From NCBI GenBank assembly GCA_022827195.1, contig JAJDTL010000051.1, positions 62,001-126,000 on the forward strand: a DNA stretch of 64,000 bases, read 5' to 3'. Of this stretch, positions 50,426 to 59,025 are shown in pieces. The position numbers and the translations under genes were made by a program. The number at the start of each line of letters is the position of its first letter. The stretch's first letter is position 1. A model generated the notes under the pieces. That model had not been told where the DNA came from. It ran no database searches and saw only the letters and a program-made list of their open reading frames with translations. This DNA comes from Caldilineaceae bacterium (GTDB lineage: Bacteria > Chloroflexota > Anaerolineae > Caldilineales > Caldilineaceae).

Positions 50426-52351
50426 CTATCCCTTGACCGCCCCTTCGGTAAGCCCTCTGATAATCTGCCTGCTCAACAGGAATACGATGAGCAGGATGGG
50501 CAGGATCGCCATCACGCCCCCCGCGGCCAGCTTGTTGAGGGGCAGATCCCATAGGCCGCGGTATTCGGCAATTTTGACAATCAACGTCTTTGCCGAACGC
50601 GTCGTCAGCACCAGCGCGAACAGGAACTCGTTCCAGCTGACGATCAGGCAGAAAATTGCAGTCGCCGTAACGCCCGGTGCAGAAACCGGCATTATGATGC
50701 GAACAAGGGTCCCCAGGCGCGAGCAGCCGTCGACCATCGCAGCCGACTCCAGGGAACGCGGCATGTCTTCGAAAAAGTTGCGCAACATCCACAGAATATA
50801 CGGCAGGAAGAACGCCGTATAGACCAAAACAAGGGAAGGAAGCGTGTCGATAAGACCCAGCTGACGGACGACCAGGAAGAGGGGAATCAACAGGGTTACG
50901 GCCGGCACCATGCGCGTCGACACGGCCAAACCCATGAAAAAGTTTCGATAGGGCAGCTGCATGCGGGCCAGTGGATACGCGGCCAGCGATCCTACGGCTA
51001 CACACAGTGCCGTCGTTGTGATGGCGACCAGTAGACTGTTTCGAACTGTCAATACAAAGGAGGCGTCCTCCAATTGGACCCAGTATTGGTCCAGATTGAC
51101 CGAACGCAAGCCGATCTCCGGCGGAACCGACGTAACGTTGACCAACGGCTGAACACTGACGATCGCAATCCAGACAAAGGGCAGCAATGTCCACACGAGC
51201 ATGAAAATGATACCCGCCGCCAGCCCCAACCGCCGCAGCTGCCTTGTGACGTTGGGTGTTAGCAATTGCCACCGGCGGCGGACCAGACGCCCCGGCGATT
51301 GAGAAAGCTCAGCTACATCCGCCAGCGTCCAAGTCTGAGCCACTTCGAGAGACGCGGACCTGCGCGCAGACGGACCTGTGTCCTCCGCCGGCTGACGCTT
51401 GCGCTGCTCGCGCACGATGAGCCAGAAGATGCCGCCGGCGCTCAGCAAAATACACAAGAAGAGGAGCAGGCCGATTGCTGAGGCGTAGCCCATTTTCAGA
51501 CTCTCAAAAGCCTGCGTAAAGACCAGATAAGTCAGCACCGTCGTCTTGAGCCCCGGGCCGCCCTGGGTCAGAATGTATAGCGTGTCGAAAAGTTGGAGAG
51601 CCCAGATCGTTTCGACCAGTACTAGAATCAGGATCGTCTTTCGCAGCGCCGGCAAGGTAATGAAGCGCAGACACTGCATAGAATTTGCCCCGTCGACCTT
51701 CGCCGCCCGGTACTGCGAGGCCGGGATCGATTGCAGGGCGGCCAGCAGGAACAGCGCGGCAAAAGGCACTGCCCGCCACGTTTCCACCAGGATCACAATG
51801 TGTATCGAAATCAATGGGTTTCCCATCCAGGCAACATAGGAAGTGATCACCCCTACCGCCAGAAGGACCGCATTGAGAACGCCGTACTTGGCATTGAAGA
51901 TCAGCTGCCACATCAGGGCGCCAACGACGGGCGCGATCGCCCATGGCACGAGAATTAGGACGCGCAACAGCCCCCGCCCGAAGAATGCCTCGTTCAGCAG
52001 CAGAGCAAAGAAGAGCCCCAGCCCGACTGTGAGCACGACCCGAACGACCGCGACATAGAATGAGCGCCCCAGCGAAGCCCAAAAGAGATCATCGCTTAAC
52101 GCCTTGACAAAGTTGTCGGCGCCGACAAACGGCCGCGTCTGCTCCGCTCGGACGAGATTGATGCTCTGCAGGCTCATCACGCTCGAGTAAAGAATCGGCA
52201 GCACTACGAATACCACGAGCAGCAGAGCGCCCGGTGCAATCATAAGGAGCGCAAAACGGGTCGGACTCAGACGGTTTATGCGGCGCGAGAGGCCGGCAAT
52301 ACCTCTACCTGGTAAAGGAGAGGCGCTGCCGGGAGACGAGGCGCGAGTCAT
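50426..52351 (-). CDS. Fused carbohydrate ABC permease (MalF-like plus MalG-like in one chain)
   Basis: A 641-residue protein that contains two complete CUT1 permease halves. Residues 1-305 are MalF-like: LMIAPGALLLVVFVVLPILY and the first EAA loop (YRAAKVDGANSMQCLRFITL). A linker of about 60 residues (RKRQPAEDTGPSARRS to QSPGRLVRRRW) follows. Residues 366-641 are MalG-like: GIIFMLVWTLLPFVWIAIVS, the second EAA loop (ESAAMVDGCSRLGTLVRIIM) and the terminal GLTEGAVKG. MalF and MalG are normally separate genes. The frame is continuous with no stop in the linker, and both EAA loops are intact, so a working single-chain permease is likely. The gene lies between the binding protein and the ATPase; a terminator-like hairpin precedes it. 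Confidence 0.9.
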   Translation of the reverse strand: MTRASSPGSASPLPGRGIAGLSRRINRLSPTRFALLMIAPGALLLVVFVVLPILYSSVMSLQSINLVRAEQTRPFVGADNFVKALSDDLFWASLGRSFYVAVVRVVLTVGLGLFFALLLNEAFFGRGLLRVLILVPWAIAPVVGALMWQLIFNAKYGVLNAVLLAVGVITSYVAWMGNPLISIHIVILVETWRAVPFAALFLLAALQSIPASQYRAAKVDGANSMQCLRFITLPALRKTILILVLVETIWALQLFDTLYILTQGGPGLKTTVLTYLVFTQAFESLKMGYASAIGLLLFLCILLSAGGIFWLIVREQRKRQPAEDTGPSARRSASLEVAQTWTLADVAELSQSPGRLVRRRWQLLTPNVTRQLRRLGLAAGIIFMLVWTLLPFVWIAIVSVQPLVNVTSVPPEIGLRSVNLDQYWVQLEDASFVLTVRNSLLVAITTTALCVAVGSLAAYPLARMQLPYRNFFMGLAVSTRMVPAVTLLIPLFLVVRQLGLIDTLPSLVLVYTAFFLPYILWMLRNFFEDMPRSLESAAMVDGCSRLGTLVRIIMPVSAPGVTATAIFCLIVSWNEFLFALVLTTRSAKTLIVKIAEYRGLWDLPLNKLAAGGVMAILPILLIVFLLSRQIIRGLTEGAVKG

Positions 52352-52361
52352 GTGTCAGCTC

Positions 52362-52395
52362 AAAGGAAAAGAGGCGTGCTGTAGCAGCACGCCTC
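52362..52395 (-). terminator. Hairpin with T-run between binding-protein and fused-permease genes
   Basis: On the minus strand, GAGGCGTGCTG (from 52395), loop CTA, CAGCACGCCTC form an 11-base perfect stem followed by TTTTCCTTT (52370 to 52362). It starts eight bases after the binding-protein stop at 52403 and ends 11 bases before the permease ATG. It should act as a partial terminator or as an mRNA-end stabiliser giving more binding protein than permease. Confidence 0.85.
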
Positions 52396-52402
52396 ACGGG
52401 GA

Positions 52403-53755
52403 TCACGCACTCTGCCAGAATTCGTCGAGAAGGGCCTGAGAATCAGCGGCAGACATTTCCAACGCTTCCTGGGGCGATATGTCGCCGTTCTTCATGTTCT
52501 GGATCTGCTCATCGAAGACCGCGGCAACGTCGAAGTACACCGGCGAACCGAAGCGCGAGGCCGGATAGTTGGCCTGCTCCGACGTGATCGCCGCCACAGG
52601 ATTCGTGGTCTGTACTTCCGGATCGGCCAGGACCGACATACGGACAGGCAGCTGCGTTGTGGTCAGACCCATCTCACGCTGAGCTTCTACGCTGGAGAAG
52701 TACTTCAAATATTCGAGCCCTGCATCCTTATTCTCGGAGAATCTATTGATTCCATAGCCAATGTTTGCGCCGCTGGAACCGCTCTGGAGGTTGATGCCGG
52801 GAACCAGACCCAGCTTGGTGCGCCCGACAATCTTGGACTTCTCCTCGTTCTCATTATAGAGACCATGGTAGCGGCCCGGGTTGACCTGCATGGCGCACAG
52901 ACTTTGGGCATACGAGATGTGCGCCTCTTCGTTGGTGCCAATGCCCCAGCCGGCAGGGTCCATCACCTCATAGGTCACCAGCGCATCGTAGACCGCCTGC
53001 ATCGCATCCAACCCTTCAGGGCTGTTAAATGCAACCGACTTGAAGTCAGGGCTGTACATCGTACCATTCGCCCCATTCAGGAAGATGGCATAGAAGACGA
53101 ATACGCCATTGGAGCTCTGCAGCGGCCAGAGCCAGGTGTAGCGGTCGGTCTGCCCGTCGCCCGTCGTGTCCTTGTTGAGCGCCGGCGCCATCTCAAACAC
53201 CTCCTGCCAGCTTTCGGGCGGGCTCTCGGGGTCGAATCCGGCCTCTTCAAAAATGTCCTTATTGTAGAAGCCGACGTACACGAGCACACTGAAGGGGACA
53301 ACCCGCAGGCTTCCACCGACCGTAGCGTCCTGGACAACCGGTACTGGGATGTCATCCAGCACCGCCTGCTCGATCTTGTCGTTCAGCGGGTCGTATAGGC
53401 TCGCCCCGAAGAGAGCCGTGAGACCATCCCAGCTGTAGAGGACGTCGAACGAGGAGTCCTGGCCTGCCAGAATTGTGGCGTACTTGGCCTGCAGGTCGGA
53501 GAACGGAATCTCGTTCCACTCGCCCTCGATTCCGGTCGCCTCCTTGAAGGCCGGCAACATGCCCTTGGCTTCCGGCGGCGACGGCTGCGACAGTATCGTG
53601 ATCTTCTGCATCATCTCTTCGGCTGGAGCGGCCTCTTCGCCGTCCCCCTGGGGCGCAGTGGCTACCGGCACACAGGCGGCTAGGAAAGAACCGCCGGCAC
53701 CCATTCCTGCAATTTTCAGAAACTGACGGCGAGAAACACGATTTGACCCAAGCAT
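52403..53755 (-). CDS. ABC transporter extracellular solute-binding protein, family 1 (Tat lipoprotein)
   Basis: About 450 residues. N-terminus: SNRVSRRQFLKIAGMGAGGS holds the twin-arginine motif (SRRQFLK), followed by a hydrophobic stretch and a lipobox Cys (FLAACVPVA near residue 27). The mature part is SBP_bac_1-like: ITILSQPSPPEAKGMLPAFK, DVLYSWDGLTALFGASLYDP, GGSLRVVPFSVLVYVGFYNK, and a late GYGINRFSENKDAGLEYLKY. This is the carbohydrate-binding subunit for the fused permease and MalK-type ATPase. The ATG at 53755 has GAGGAGG upstream. Ligand unknown. Confidence 0.93.
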   Translation of the reverse strand: MLGSNRVSRRQFLKIAGMGAGGSFLAACVPVATAPQGDGEEAAPAEEMMQKITILSQPSPPEAKGMLPAFKEATGIEGEWNEIPFSDLQAKYATILAGQDSSFDVLYSWDGLTALFGASLYDPLNDKIEQAVLDDIPVPVVQDATVGGSLRVVPFSVLVYVGFYNKDIFEEAGFDPESPPESWQEVFEMAPALNKDTTGDGQTDRYTWLWPLQSSNGVFVFYAIFLNGANGTMYSPDFKSVAFNSPEGLDAMQAVYDALVTYEVMDPAGWGIGTNEEAHISYAQSLCAMQVNPGRYHGLYNENEEKSKIVGRTKLGLVPGINLQSGSSGANIGYGINRFSENKDAGLEYLKYFSSVEAQREMGLTTTQLPVRMSVLADPEVQTTNPVAAITSEQANYPASRFGSPVYFDVAAVFDEQIQNMKNGDISPQEALEMSAADSQALLDEFWQSA

Positions 53756-53916
53756 TGTCTTCCTCCTCATAGCTTTTGGCGACATCGTTCCCGATTACAG
53801 CACTGCTACCCTCCAACCTGGCCCGATCCGTACCTAGCCCTGCTTTCTGCTCGTCAGGCGATCACCCCCTCTCTCCTCGCGGCGCGTCCCCCGCTCTCTG
53901 CATCAATGTTTTACGT

Positions 53917-55008
53917 TCAGGCATCCAATTTGAACAGGCGCGCGGCGTTCCCACCAAAAAAGAGCGCTTTGTCCTGCCCCGACATGAAATCTGCATGAAG
54001 ACGTACGTAGTCCATCGACTGACGGTAAGTCACGTTGCGTTCTGCCGCGGGCATATCCGAGCCCCACAACAGCTTTTCCGGTCCGAGTTCATCGTAAAGG
54101 AGCTTCAAAATCTCCTGTGCCCAGGGAAACGGATAGGCCGTATCTGGCGCCATCAGATGCAGCATCACCTCCAGCGAGATGTTGGGATTCTTTAGGCAGG
54201 TCAATACTTCGGCTGGGATGTCAAACCGCTCTGACCTTGGCCGAATGGCGATCGTCTCAAGACCGTGCGTGAATACACAGGGAATGTCCGCATGCGCCCT
54301 GGCCCAGCGGTCGAGCCGCCGTACCTGCTCCATGTAACCGCCGAATCGATCTCGATGGCTGGTGTAGAGATACCAGAATACCGGAATCTGCAGTCGGCGA
54401 ACCGTCTCCCACAGAGGTTCAAACTTCGCGTCATCCAGATTGTCGACAAATCCGGAGAAGGCGAACGCTTCGACCATGAAGTAAAGACCTTTCAAGCCCA
54501 GCGTCGTGACGGCGTGTTCCAGCCGCTCCAACTGCTCCTCCCGGTCCGCCTCCCACTCACGGATCTGCGCCAGCGGCAGATACCTGTCCGGATAACGCTC
54601 CATCACCTCACTCAAGTACTCGTTGAGACTGCCGTAGACATGGTCGTGCTGCAGCACCGCCTTGTCCACCCCCAGGTAGTCCATATTCGTGACCATGAGT
54701 TCGGGCGGCGCAGTCATGTCTCGAAACCAGCAAGGATACCATTGCAGGTAGTAGTCCTCACCACCCACGGTGCATTCCAGCTGTCCATACTGGCCGATAC
54801 GCATGTTGACGTCCGGCATGTCGACAATCGCGTCGCCGCTTGGCATCAGCAGACCCGGTTCCGCACGGCTACCATCCCGCCGCCGTCGCCACCCCTGGAC
54901 ATGAAACTGCACGTGATGCTGGATGATCTGAAGTTGCGTCTCGGCGGTCTGGTCGCCCGAATCCGTTCCGAAACGTGGAAAAGCATGGGCATGGGCATCG
55001 ATGATCAC
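53917..55008 (-). CDS. Amidohydrolase (metal-dependent, TIM barrel) family protein
   Basis: About 363 residues from a GTG at 55008, chosen because GGAGA lies nine bases upstream and the metal site begins there: VIIDAHAHAFPRFG (HxH). Further features are VDKAVLQHDHVYGSLNEYLS, PDRYLPLAQIREWEADREEQ, LGLKGLYFMVEAFAFSG, IPVFWYLYTSHR, IPCVFTHGLET and KLLWGSDMPAAERN (the Asp ligand). The pattern is that of amidohydrolase-2 enzymes (decarboxylases or lactone hydrolases). It is first in the ABC importer operon, so it probably acts on the imported compound or its product. A near-consensus promoter lies 100 bases upstream. Confidence 0.88.
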   Translation of the reverse strand: MIIDAHAHAFPRFGTDSGDQTAETQLQIIQHHVQFHVQGWRRRRDGSRAEPGLLMPSGDAIVDMPDVNMRIGQYGQLECTVGGEDYYLQWYPCWFRDMTAPPELMVTNMDYLGVDKAVLQHDHVYGSLNEYLSEVMERYPDRYLPLAQIREWEADREEQLERLEHAVTTLGLKGLYFMVEAFAFSGFVDNLDDAKFEPLWETVRRLQIPVFWYLYTSHRDRFGGYMEQVRRLDRWARAHADIPCVFTHGLETIAIRPRSERFDIPAEVLTCLKNPNISLEVMLHLMAPDTAYPFPWAQEILKLLYDELGPEKLLWGSDMPAAERNVTYRQSMDYVRLHADFMSGQDKALFFGGNAARLFKLDA

Positions 55009-55107
55009 GAGGGCCTTGTCTCCAATCTGCCCTGGGCCGTCTGAGGAACCTGGCTCGGCCGGAAGGCACAATGTGATTCTGAGGAAGAGGAAGTGCAGAA
55101 TAGTGAC

Positions 55108-55136
55108 TATATATCATATAGAAAATCGGTTGTCAA
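55108..55136 (-). promoter_or_regulatory. Promoter of the amidohydrolase-ABC importer operon
   Basis: On the minus strand TTGACA (55131-55136), a 17-base spacer and TATATA (55108-55113). Near-consensus, about 100 bases before the GTG at 55008. It likely drives 55008-49313. Confidence 0.8.
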
Positions 55137-55271
55137 CAGGCCTTATCTCCTGAAGAGCAATCCATAACTGGAGTACAGATTCCTTTACCTTGAGAACCAA
55201 CAGAGTCATAGCCGGCCCACTGTGCATTCTCTGACCGGGTCGGGATAAACGCTGTTCTGAATCCATCTGGA

Positions 55272-55330
55272 CGGTCGGGCCGTTCCGGCCCTCCCTTGTG
55301 CGGGGGGAGACCCGCCGCAACGCCCCCCTG
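55272..55330. repeat. GC-rich dispersed repeat, copy B
   Basis: CGGTCGGG, then GGCCCTCCCTTGTGCGGG, GGAGAC and CGCAACGCCCCCCTG match copy A at 27028-27085 with a few changes. Its first half, GGTCGGGCCGTTCCGG (55273-55288), recurs with one mismatch at 55551-55566. Confidence 0.75.
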
Positions 55331-55334
55331 TGTA

Positions 55335-55420
55335 TGCCACCGTGCGTGCGCGTCCCCAGCTGGTGTGTCAGCGACCGGGAAGTACTGCCACCGTGCCGCC
55401 GCGTCCCCAGCCGACGTCTC
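55335..55420. repeat. Two direct repeats with 50-base period
   Basis: TGCCACCGTGCGTGCGCGTC then CCCAGC starts at 55335, and TGCCACCGTGCCGCCGCGTC then CCCAGC at 55385. Each is followed by a less similar GTGTGTCA / ACGTCTCA string. Confidence 0.7.
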
Positions 55421-55510
55421 AAAGCCAGCCAAGCCGAAGCCAACGTGCCCGCGCGATTCCAGCTTGCCGCCGACGCGCCGCCAGCGCGCTTGCGCGGCTC
55501 CCGCAGTTCG

Positions 55511-55538
55511 AATCACGAGTCACGAATCACGAATCACG
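55511..55538. repeat. Four 7-base tandem units
   Basis: AATCACG, AGTCACG, AATCACG, AATCACG in a row. Short microrepeat beside copy C of the GC-rich repeat. Confidence 0.6.
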
Positions 55539-55550
55539 GCCGTTCTGGTC

Positions 55551-55566
55551 GGTCGGGCAGTTCCGG
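55551..55566. repeat. GC-rich dispersed repeat, partial copy C
   Basis: GGTCGGGCAGTTCCGG differs at one base from 55273-55288 in copy B. Confidence 0.6.
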
Positions 55567-55735
55567 CACGGTGCCCCTCCCAATGCCGGCAAACAGTTTC
55601 GGCCACCCCCAAGAACGACCTTCCCTAGACGATCCCAACCTCAAGGGCCTGCCACAAACGACCATAAAACTGGTTGTCATGAGCGTGATCAAGGGTTAGA
55701 CTGTCCCTCACCCAACCACACATGGAATTCCCTTC

Positions 55736-57664
55736 ATGCACAACAACCGCTACGGACATATGGTCCACGAATACACCGTCGGCCGCGTGCGCCGCGTCAT
55801 GCAGGAACGGGCCGCAAGACTTGACGCAATACAGACTCGCGTTCAAGCCGAGGAATACGTGGAGGACATTCGCTCAAAGGCTGCAATCTGTTTCCCCGCG
55901 CTTCCTGCAAGGACCAACCTGAACGCGCGAACTGCAGGTTCGCTGGATCTTGGCCAAATCAGCTTGGAAAAGGTCATCTACGAGAGCCGCCCCGGTTTCC
56001 TGGTCAGCGCCAACCTCTACCTGCCGGCGCGGATCGACGCCGAGCTGCCCTGCGTCCTCGGACTGTGCGGGCACGCCGACGCAGGCAAGGCCTACGGACC
56101 TTACCAGTTCTTTGCCCGCGGGTTGGCGGCCAAAGGATTTGCCGTCCTAATCATCGACCCCGTCTCCCAGGGTGAACGGCGCCAGTTCTACACCGAGGAA
56201 GGCGTGCTCGAAGGAGACCCAAGGCCCAGGTCGACCGTGGCCCACAACATGATCGGCAACCGTATGCTGCTAACCGGCGACTTCGTCGGCAGCTGGTTTG
56301 CCTGGGACGCCATCCGCGGCCTCGACTATCTGCTGGAACGGCCTGAAACGGACACGACACGCGTCGGCGTTACCGGCTGCTCCGGCGGGGGCACGCAGAC
56401 CACGCAAATTACGGCCCTCGACCCGCGCATCACGACGGCCGCGCCGGACTGCTATATCACCAGCTGGCTCTGCAATCTGGAGAACGAGCTGCCCGCCGAC
56501 GCCGAGCAGAACCCGCCGCGTGCGCTCGAATTCGGACTGGACGAAGCCGACCTGCTGCTGGCCTATGCACCCCGCCCGACCCTGATCCTGGCCGAAGAAA
56601 ACTGCTACTTCGATCTGCGCGGTGCAAGGCAGGCCCACGCCGACATGAAGAAAATACATGCCCTGCTCGTTTCCCACGACTCCGCCGAAATCAGCGTCGG
56701 CCACCTGGACCACGGCTTCCACAAACATGCACGCGAGGCGATGTACCGCTTCTTCATCAAACATGCCGGGTTGAATGTAGACTGCCAGGAACCGGTCATG
56801 GCGGAGGTCCCGGAAACACAGTTGAACGCCGCCGGGGGCGAGGTCGTCCCCTTCGGCAGCAAGAAAATCTTCGGCTTCACGCAGGCTCGGACCTACGAAT
56901 TGGAGGCGAAACGTCCTCGCCTCGACTACGCGGCACTACATGACGCTGTAAGGAAACACCTGCAGATCCAGGTTCCCCATTCGCCGCCCCACTACCGATT
57001 CCTACGCCGCAGCGGCGGGCAGGATGCTGCTACCGGCAAGGGCTACCAGTTCGCGGTCGAGACCGAAATGGGCATCCAGGTCATCCTGACCATGTTCGGC
57101 GACCTGGAAAACCAGTGCCGCCGGCCTGAAGGCGAAGTCTCTCTCTTCGTCGGCCATCTTTCCAGCGAGGAGGACTGCACCGGGCTCCCCTGGCTACAGC
57201 GCCGTTTGACCGCAGGGCAGCGCATCCTCGCGGCAGACCTGCGCGGCACGGGCCAGAGCTTTCCCACCACCTGCGGATCCAGCGGCCTGCTCGAACCCTA
57301 TGGCGCCGACTATCTCTACGCCAGCTTCGGCAGCATGATGGGCGAAAGCTATCTTGGGCGGCGGGTCTATGACCTTCTGCGCACAATCGACTGCCTTGAA
57401 GACGGCGGGGCGAACGTCCACCTGATCGGCCGCGGTGTTGGCTCGGTACCGGTTGCCTTAGCAGCTCTGCTGCACGCTTCCCAGCCGACTTGCGAGCTCG
57501 TCCACTACCTCCCCAGCTACCGGCTTCTCATCGACAATCCTTTGCACAATTGGCCGCTTTCGTGTTTCATAGAGAACTGTCTGGCCGCTTTTGACCTGCC
57601 CGACGTCTACGCTGCCCTGGGAGACAGACTGAAGAAGTGCGATCCCTGGGGGCCTTGGATCTGA
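55736..57664 (+). CDS. Alpha/beta hydrolase, acetyl-xylan-esterase/dienelactone-hydrolase-like
   Basis: A 642-residue protein. After a helical N-terminus, residues 75-340 form an alpha/beta-hydrolase: VIYESRPGFLVSANLYLPAR, LPCVLGLCGHADAGK, FAVLIIDPVSQGERRQF and the nucleophile elbow VGVTGCSGGGTQTTQITALD (Ser in GCSGGG). The acid/His part is AYAPRPTLILAEENCYFDLR and VGHLDHGFHKHAREAMYRFF. Residues 400-640 are a second hydrolase-like part with LRGTGQSFPTT and VHLIGRGVGSVPVALAAL, lacking a standard G-x-S-x-G (GRGVG), so possibly inactive. No signal peptide. This kind often removes acyl groups from plant or algal sugars. It begins a plus-strand series that continues with an epimerase. Confidence 0.83.
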   Translation: MHNNRYGHMVHEYTVGRVRRVMQERAARLDAIQTRVQAEEYVEDIRSKAAICFPALPARTNLNARTAGSLDLGQISLEKVIYESRPGFLVSANLYLPARIDAELPCVLGLCGHADAGKAYGPYQFFARGLAAKGFAVLIIDPVSQGERRQFYTEEGVLEGDPRPRSTVAHNMIGNRMLLTGDFVGSWFAWDAIRGLDYLLERPETDTTRVGVTGCSGGGTQTTQITALDPRITTAAPDCYITSWLCNLENELPADAEQNPPRALEFGLDEADLLLAYAPRPTLILAEENCYFDLRGARQAHADMKKIHALLVSHDSAEISVGHLDHGFHKHAREAMYRFFIKHAGLNVDCQEPVMAEVPETQLNAAGGEVVPFGSKKIFGFTQARTYELEAKRPRLDYAALHDAVRKHLQIQVPHSPPHYRFLRRSGGQDAATGKGYQFAVETEMGIQVILTMFGDLENQCRRPEGEVSLFVGHLSSEEDCTGLPWLQRRLTAGQRILAADLRGTGQSFPTTCGSSGLLEPYGADYLYASFGSMMGESYLGRRVYDLLRTIDCLEDGGANVHLIGRGVGSVPVALAALLHASQPTCELVHYLPSYRLLIDNPLHNWPLSCFIENCLAAFDLPDVYAALGDRLKKCDPWGPWI

Positions 57665-57704
57665 TGGCTCCGCCTTCTGCATTGCAGTGATGGGAAAGTC
57701 CGCG

Positions 57705-58892
57705 ATGTCATACCGCAAACCTGATTTCCTGCGCGACCACATTGGCAGCATTATCTCCTTCTACCACCCGGCCTGTATCGACGAGGAGTACGGCGGATAC
57801 ATCAATCAGATGCGCGACGACGGTTCGGTCTTCGACCGCATGACAAAGCACCTGGTAGGCACGTGCCGCTTCATCTACTGCTATTCGGTGGCCTCCCTGG
57901 TACTGGATGACGGGGCCTATCGCAATGCGGTTGCGCATGGTTTGCGCTGCCTGGAGGAGTCGCACCGGCAACCCGACGGAGGCTTCGCATGGGTGCTGCA
58001 CGGCCGCAAGGTTGAGGATGGCGACCGCCACTGCTACGGTCACGCATTCGTGCTGCTGGCCGCGGCCTGTGCGGCCAAGGCCGGCGTGGCAGGCGGGCCG
58101 GAGCTCGCCTCCTACGTTTACGAACTGCTGGAGGAACGATTCTGGGAGCCGGACGCCCAACTCTACGTTGACCTGATTGCGGCCGGCGACTGGAACAAGA
58201 TCGACCCGTACCGCGGCCAGAACGCCAATATGCACATGTGCGAGGCGATGCTCTCGGCCTACGAGGCGACCGGCGAGGCCCGATACCTGGACCGCGCCCA
58301 CCTGCTCGCGCGTCGCATCTGCGTCGACCTGGCGGACAAGGCCGGCGGCCTGGTCTGGGAGCACTACCGCACCGACTGGAGCCACGACTGGGACTACAAC
58401 AAGGACGACCCGCAGCACCTGTTCAAGCCCTACGGCTATCTTCCGGGCCACTTCACCGAGTGGACCAAGCTGCTGCTGATCCTGGAGCGTTACCGGCCGG
58501 AGAACTGGATGCTGCCGCGCGCCCGCCATCTGTTTGACGTCGCACTGGAGAAAAGCTGGGACGACGAGAATGGCGGCATGCACTACACTTTCGCGCCCGA
58601 CGGCGCCATTCTCGACAAGGACCGTTACTACTGGGTGCTCTCGGAAACTTTCGCGGCCGCGGCCGCGCTTGCCCTGCGCACCGGCAATGATAACTACTGG
58701 GCGTGGTACGATAAAGCCTGGGCCTACTCGGACCGGCACTTCGTCGACCACGAGTACGGCGCCTGGTACCGCATCCTTGATGCCAATAACCAGAAGTACG
58801 ACGATCTCAAAAGCCCGCCTTCCAAGACCGACTATCACCCGCTCGGCGCCTGCTATGAGACGCTGGAGGCGATGAGGCTCGCGAGCCAGTAG
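57705..58892 (+). CDS. AGE family epimerase/isomerase (N-acylglucosamine 2-epimerase-like)
   Basis: About 395 residues forming an (alpha/alpha)6 barrel. Motifs: FLRDHIGSIISFYHPACIDE then EYGGYINQM, RQPDGGFAWVLHGRKVEDGD, DRHCYGHAFVLLAAACA (catalytic His), NANMHMCEAMLSAYEATGE, YGYLPGHFTEWTKLLLILER and KTDYHPLGACYETLEAM. Members epimerise N-acyl-glucosamine, cellobiose or isomerise mannose. His in YGHAF and PGHFTEW are the usual acid/base residues. The ATG at 57705 has GGAAAG ahead; ATG 57690 is an alternative. It comes 40 bases after the hydrolase stop and is probably co-transcribed. Confidence 0.9.
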   Translation: MSYRKPDFLRDHIGSIISFYHPACIDEEYGGYINQMRDDGSVFDRMTKHLVGTCRFIYCYSVASLVLDDGAYRNAVAHGLRCLEESHRQPDGGFAWVLHGRKVEDGDRHCYGHAFVLLAAACAAKAGVAGGPELASYVYELLEERFWEPDAQLYVDLIAAGDWNKIDPYRGQNANMHMCEAMLSAYEATGEARYLDRAHLLARRICVDLADKAGGLVWEHYRTDWSHDWDYNKDDPQHLFKPYGYLPGHFTEWTKLLLILERYRPENWMLPRARHLFDVALEKSWDDENGGMHYTFAPDGAILDKDRYYWVLSETFAAAAALALRTGNDNYWAWYDKAWAYSDRHFVDHEYGAWYRILDANNQKYDDLKSPPSKTDYHPLGACYETLEAMRLASQ

Positions 58893-59025
58893 CTCGACCA
58901 GCCAAACTGTACGAAAAACCAACCACTTTGCGGCCCGCCGAACCCGAGGATTCCGCTTTTCATTGCCTTTGATTCCATGCGCCGACTGAACTGCTTCCCA
59001 GCCGACTACACCAGGAGGACGCAAT

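Larger units (their letters stand above)
55137..55735. other. Repeat-rich intergenic region
   Basis: About 600 bases between the importer promoter and the alpha/beta hydrolase gene. It holds the GC-rich dispersed repeat copy B, a 50-base direct repeat pair, four 7-base units and a partial copy C, listed separately. Frames of over 100 codons cross it but consist of repeat translation (AGDAHARW, AGDAAARW) with no domain. No clear promoter for the hydrolase was found. Confidence 0.6.

Noticed and set aside
55133-55516. Minus-strand 127-codon frame with AGDAHARW-type repeats
   Set aside because: It is only the translation of the 50-base direct repeats and the GC-rich dispersed repeat.
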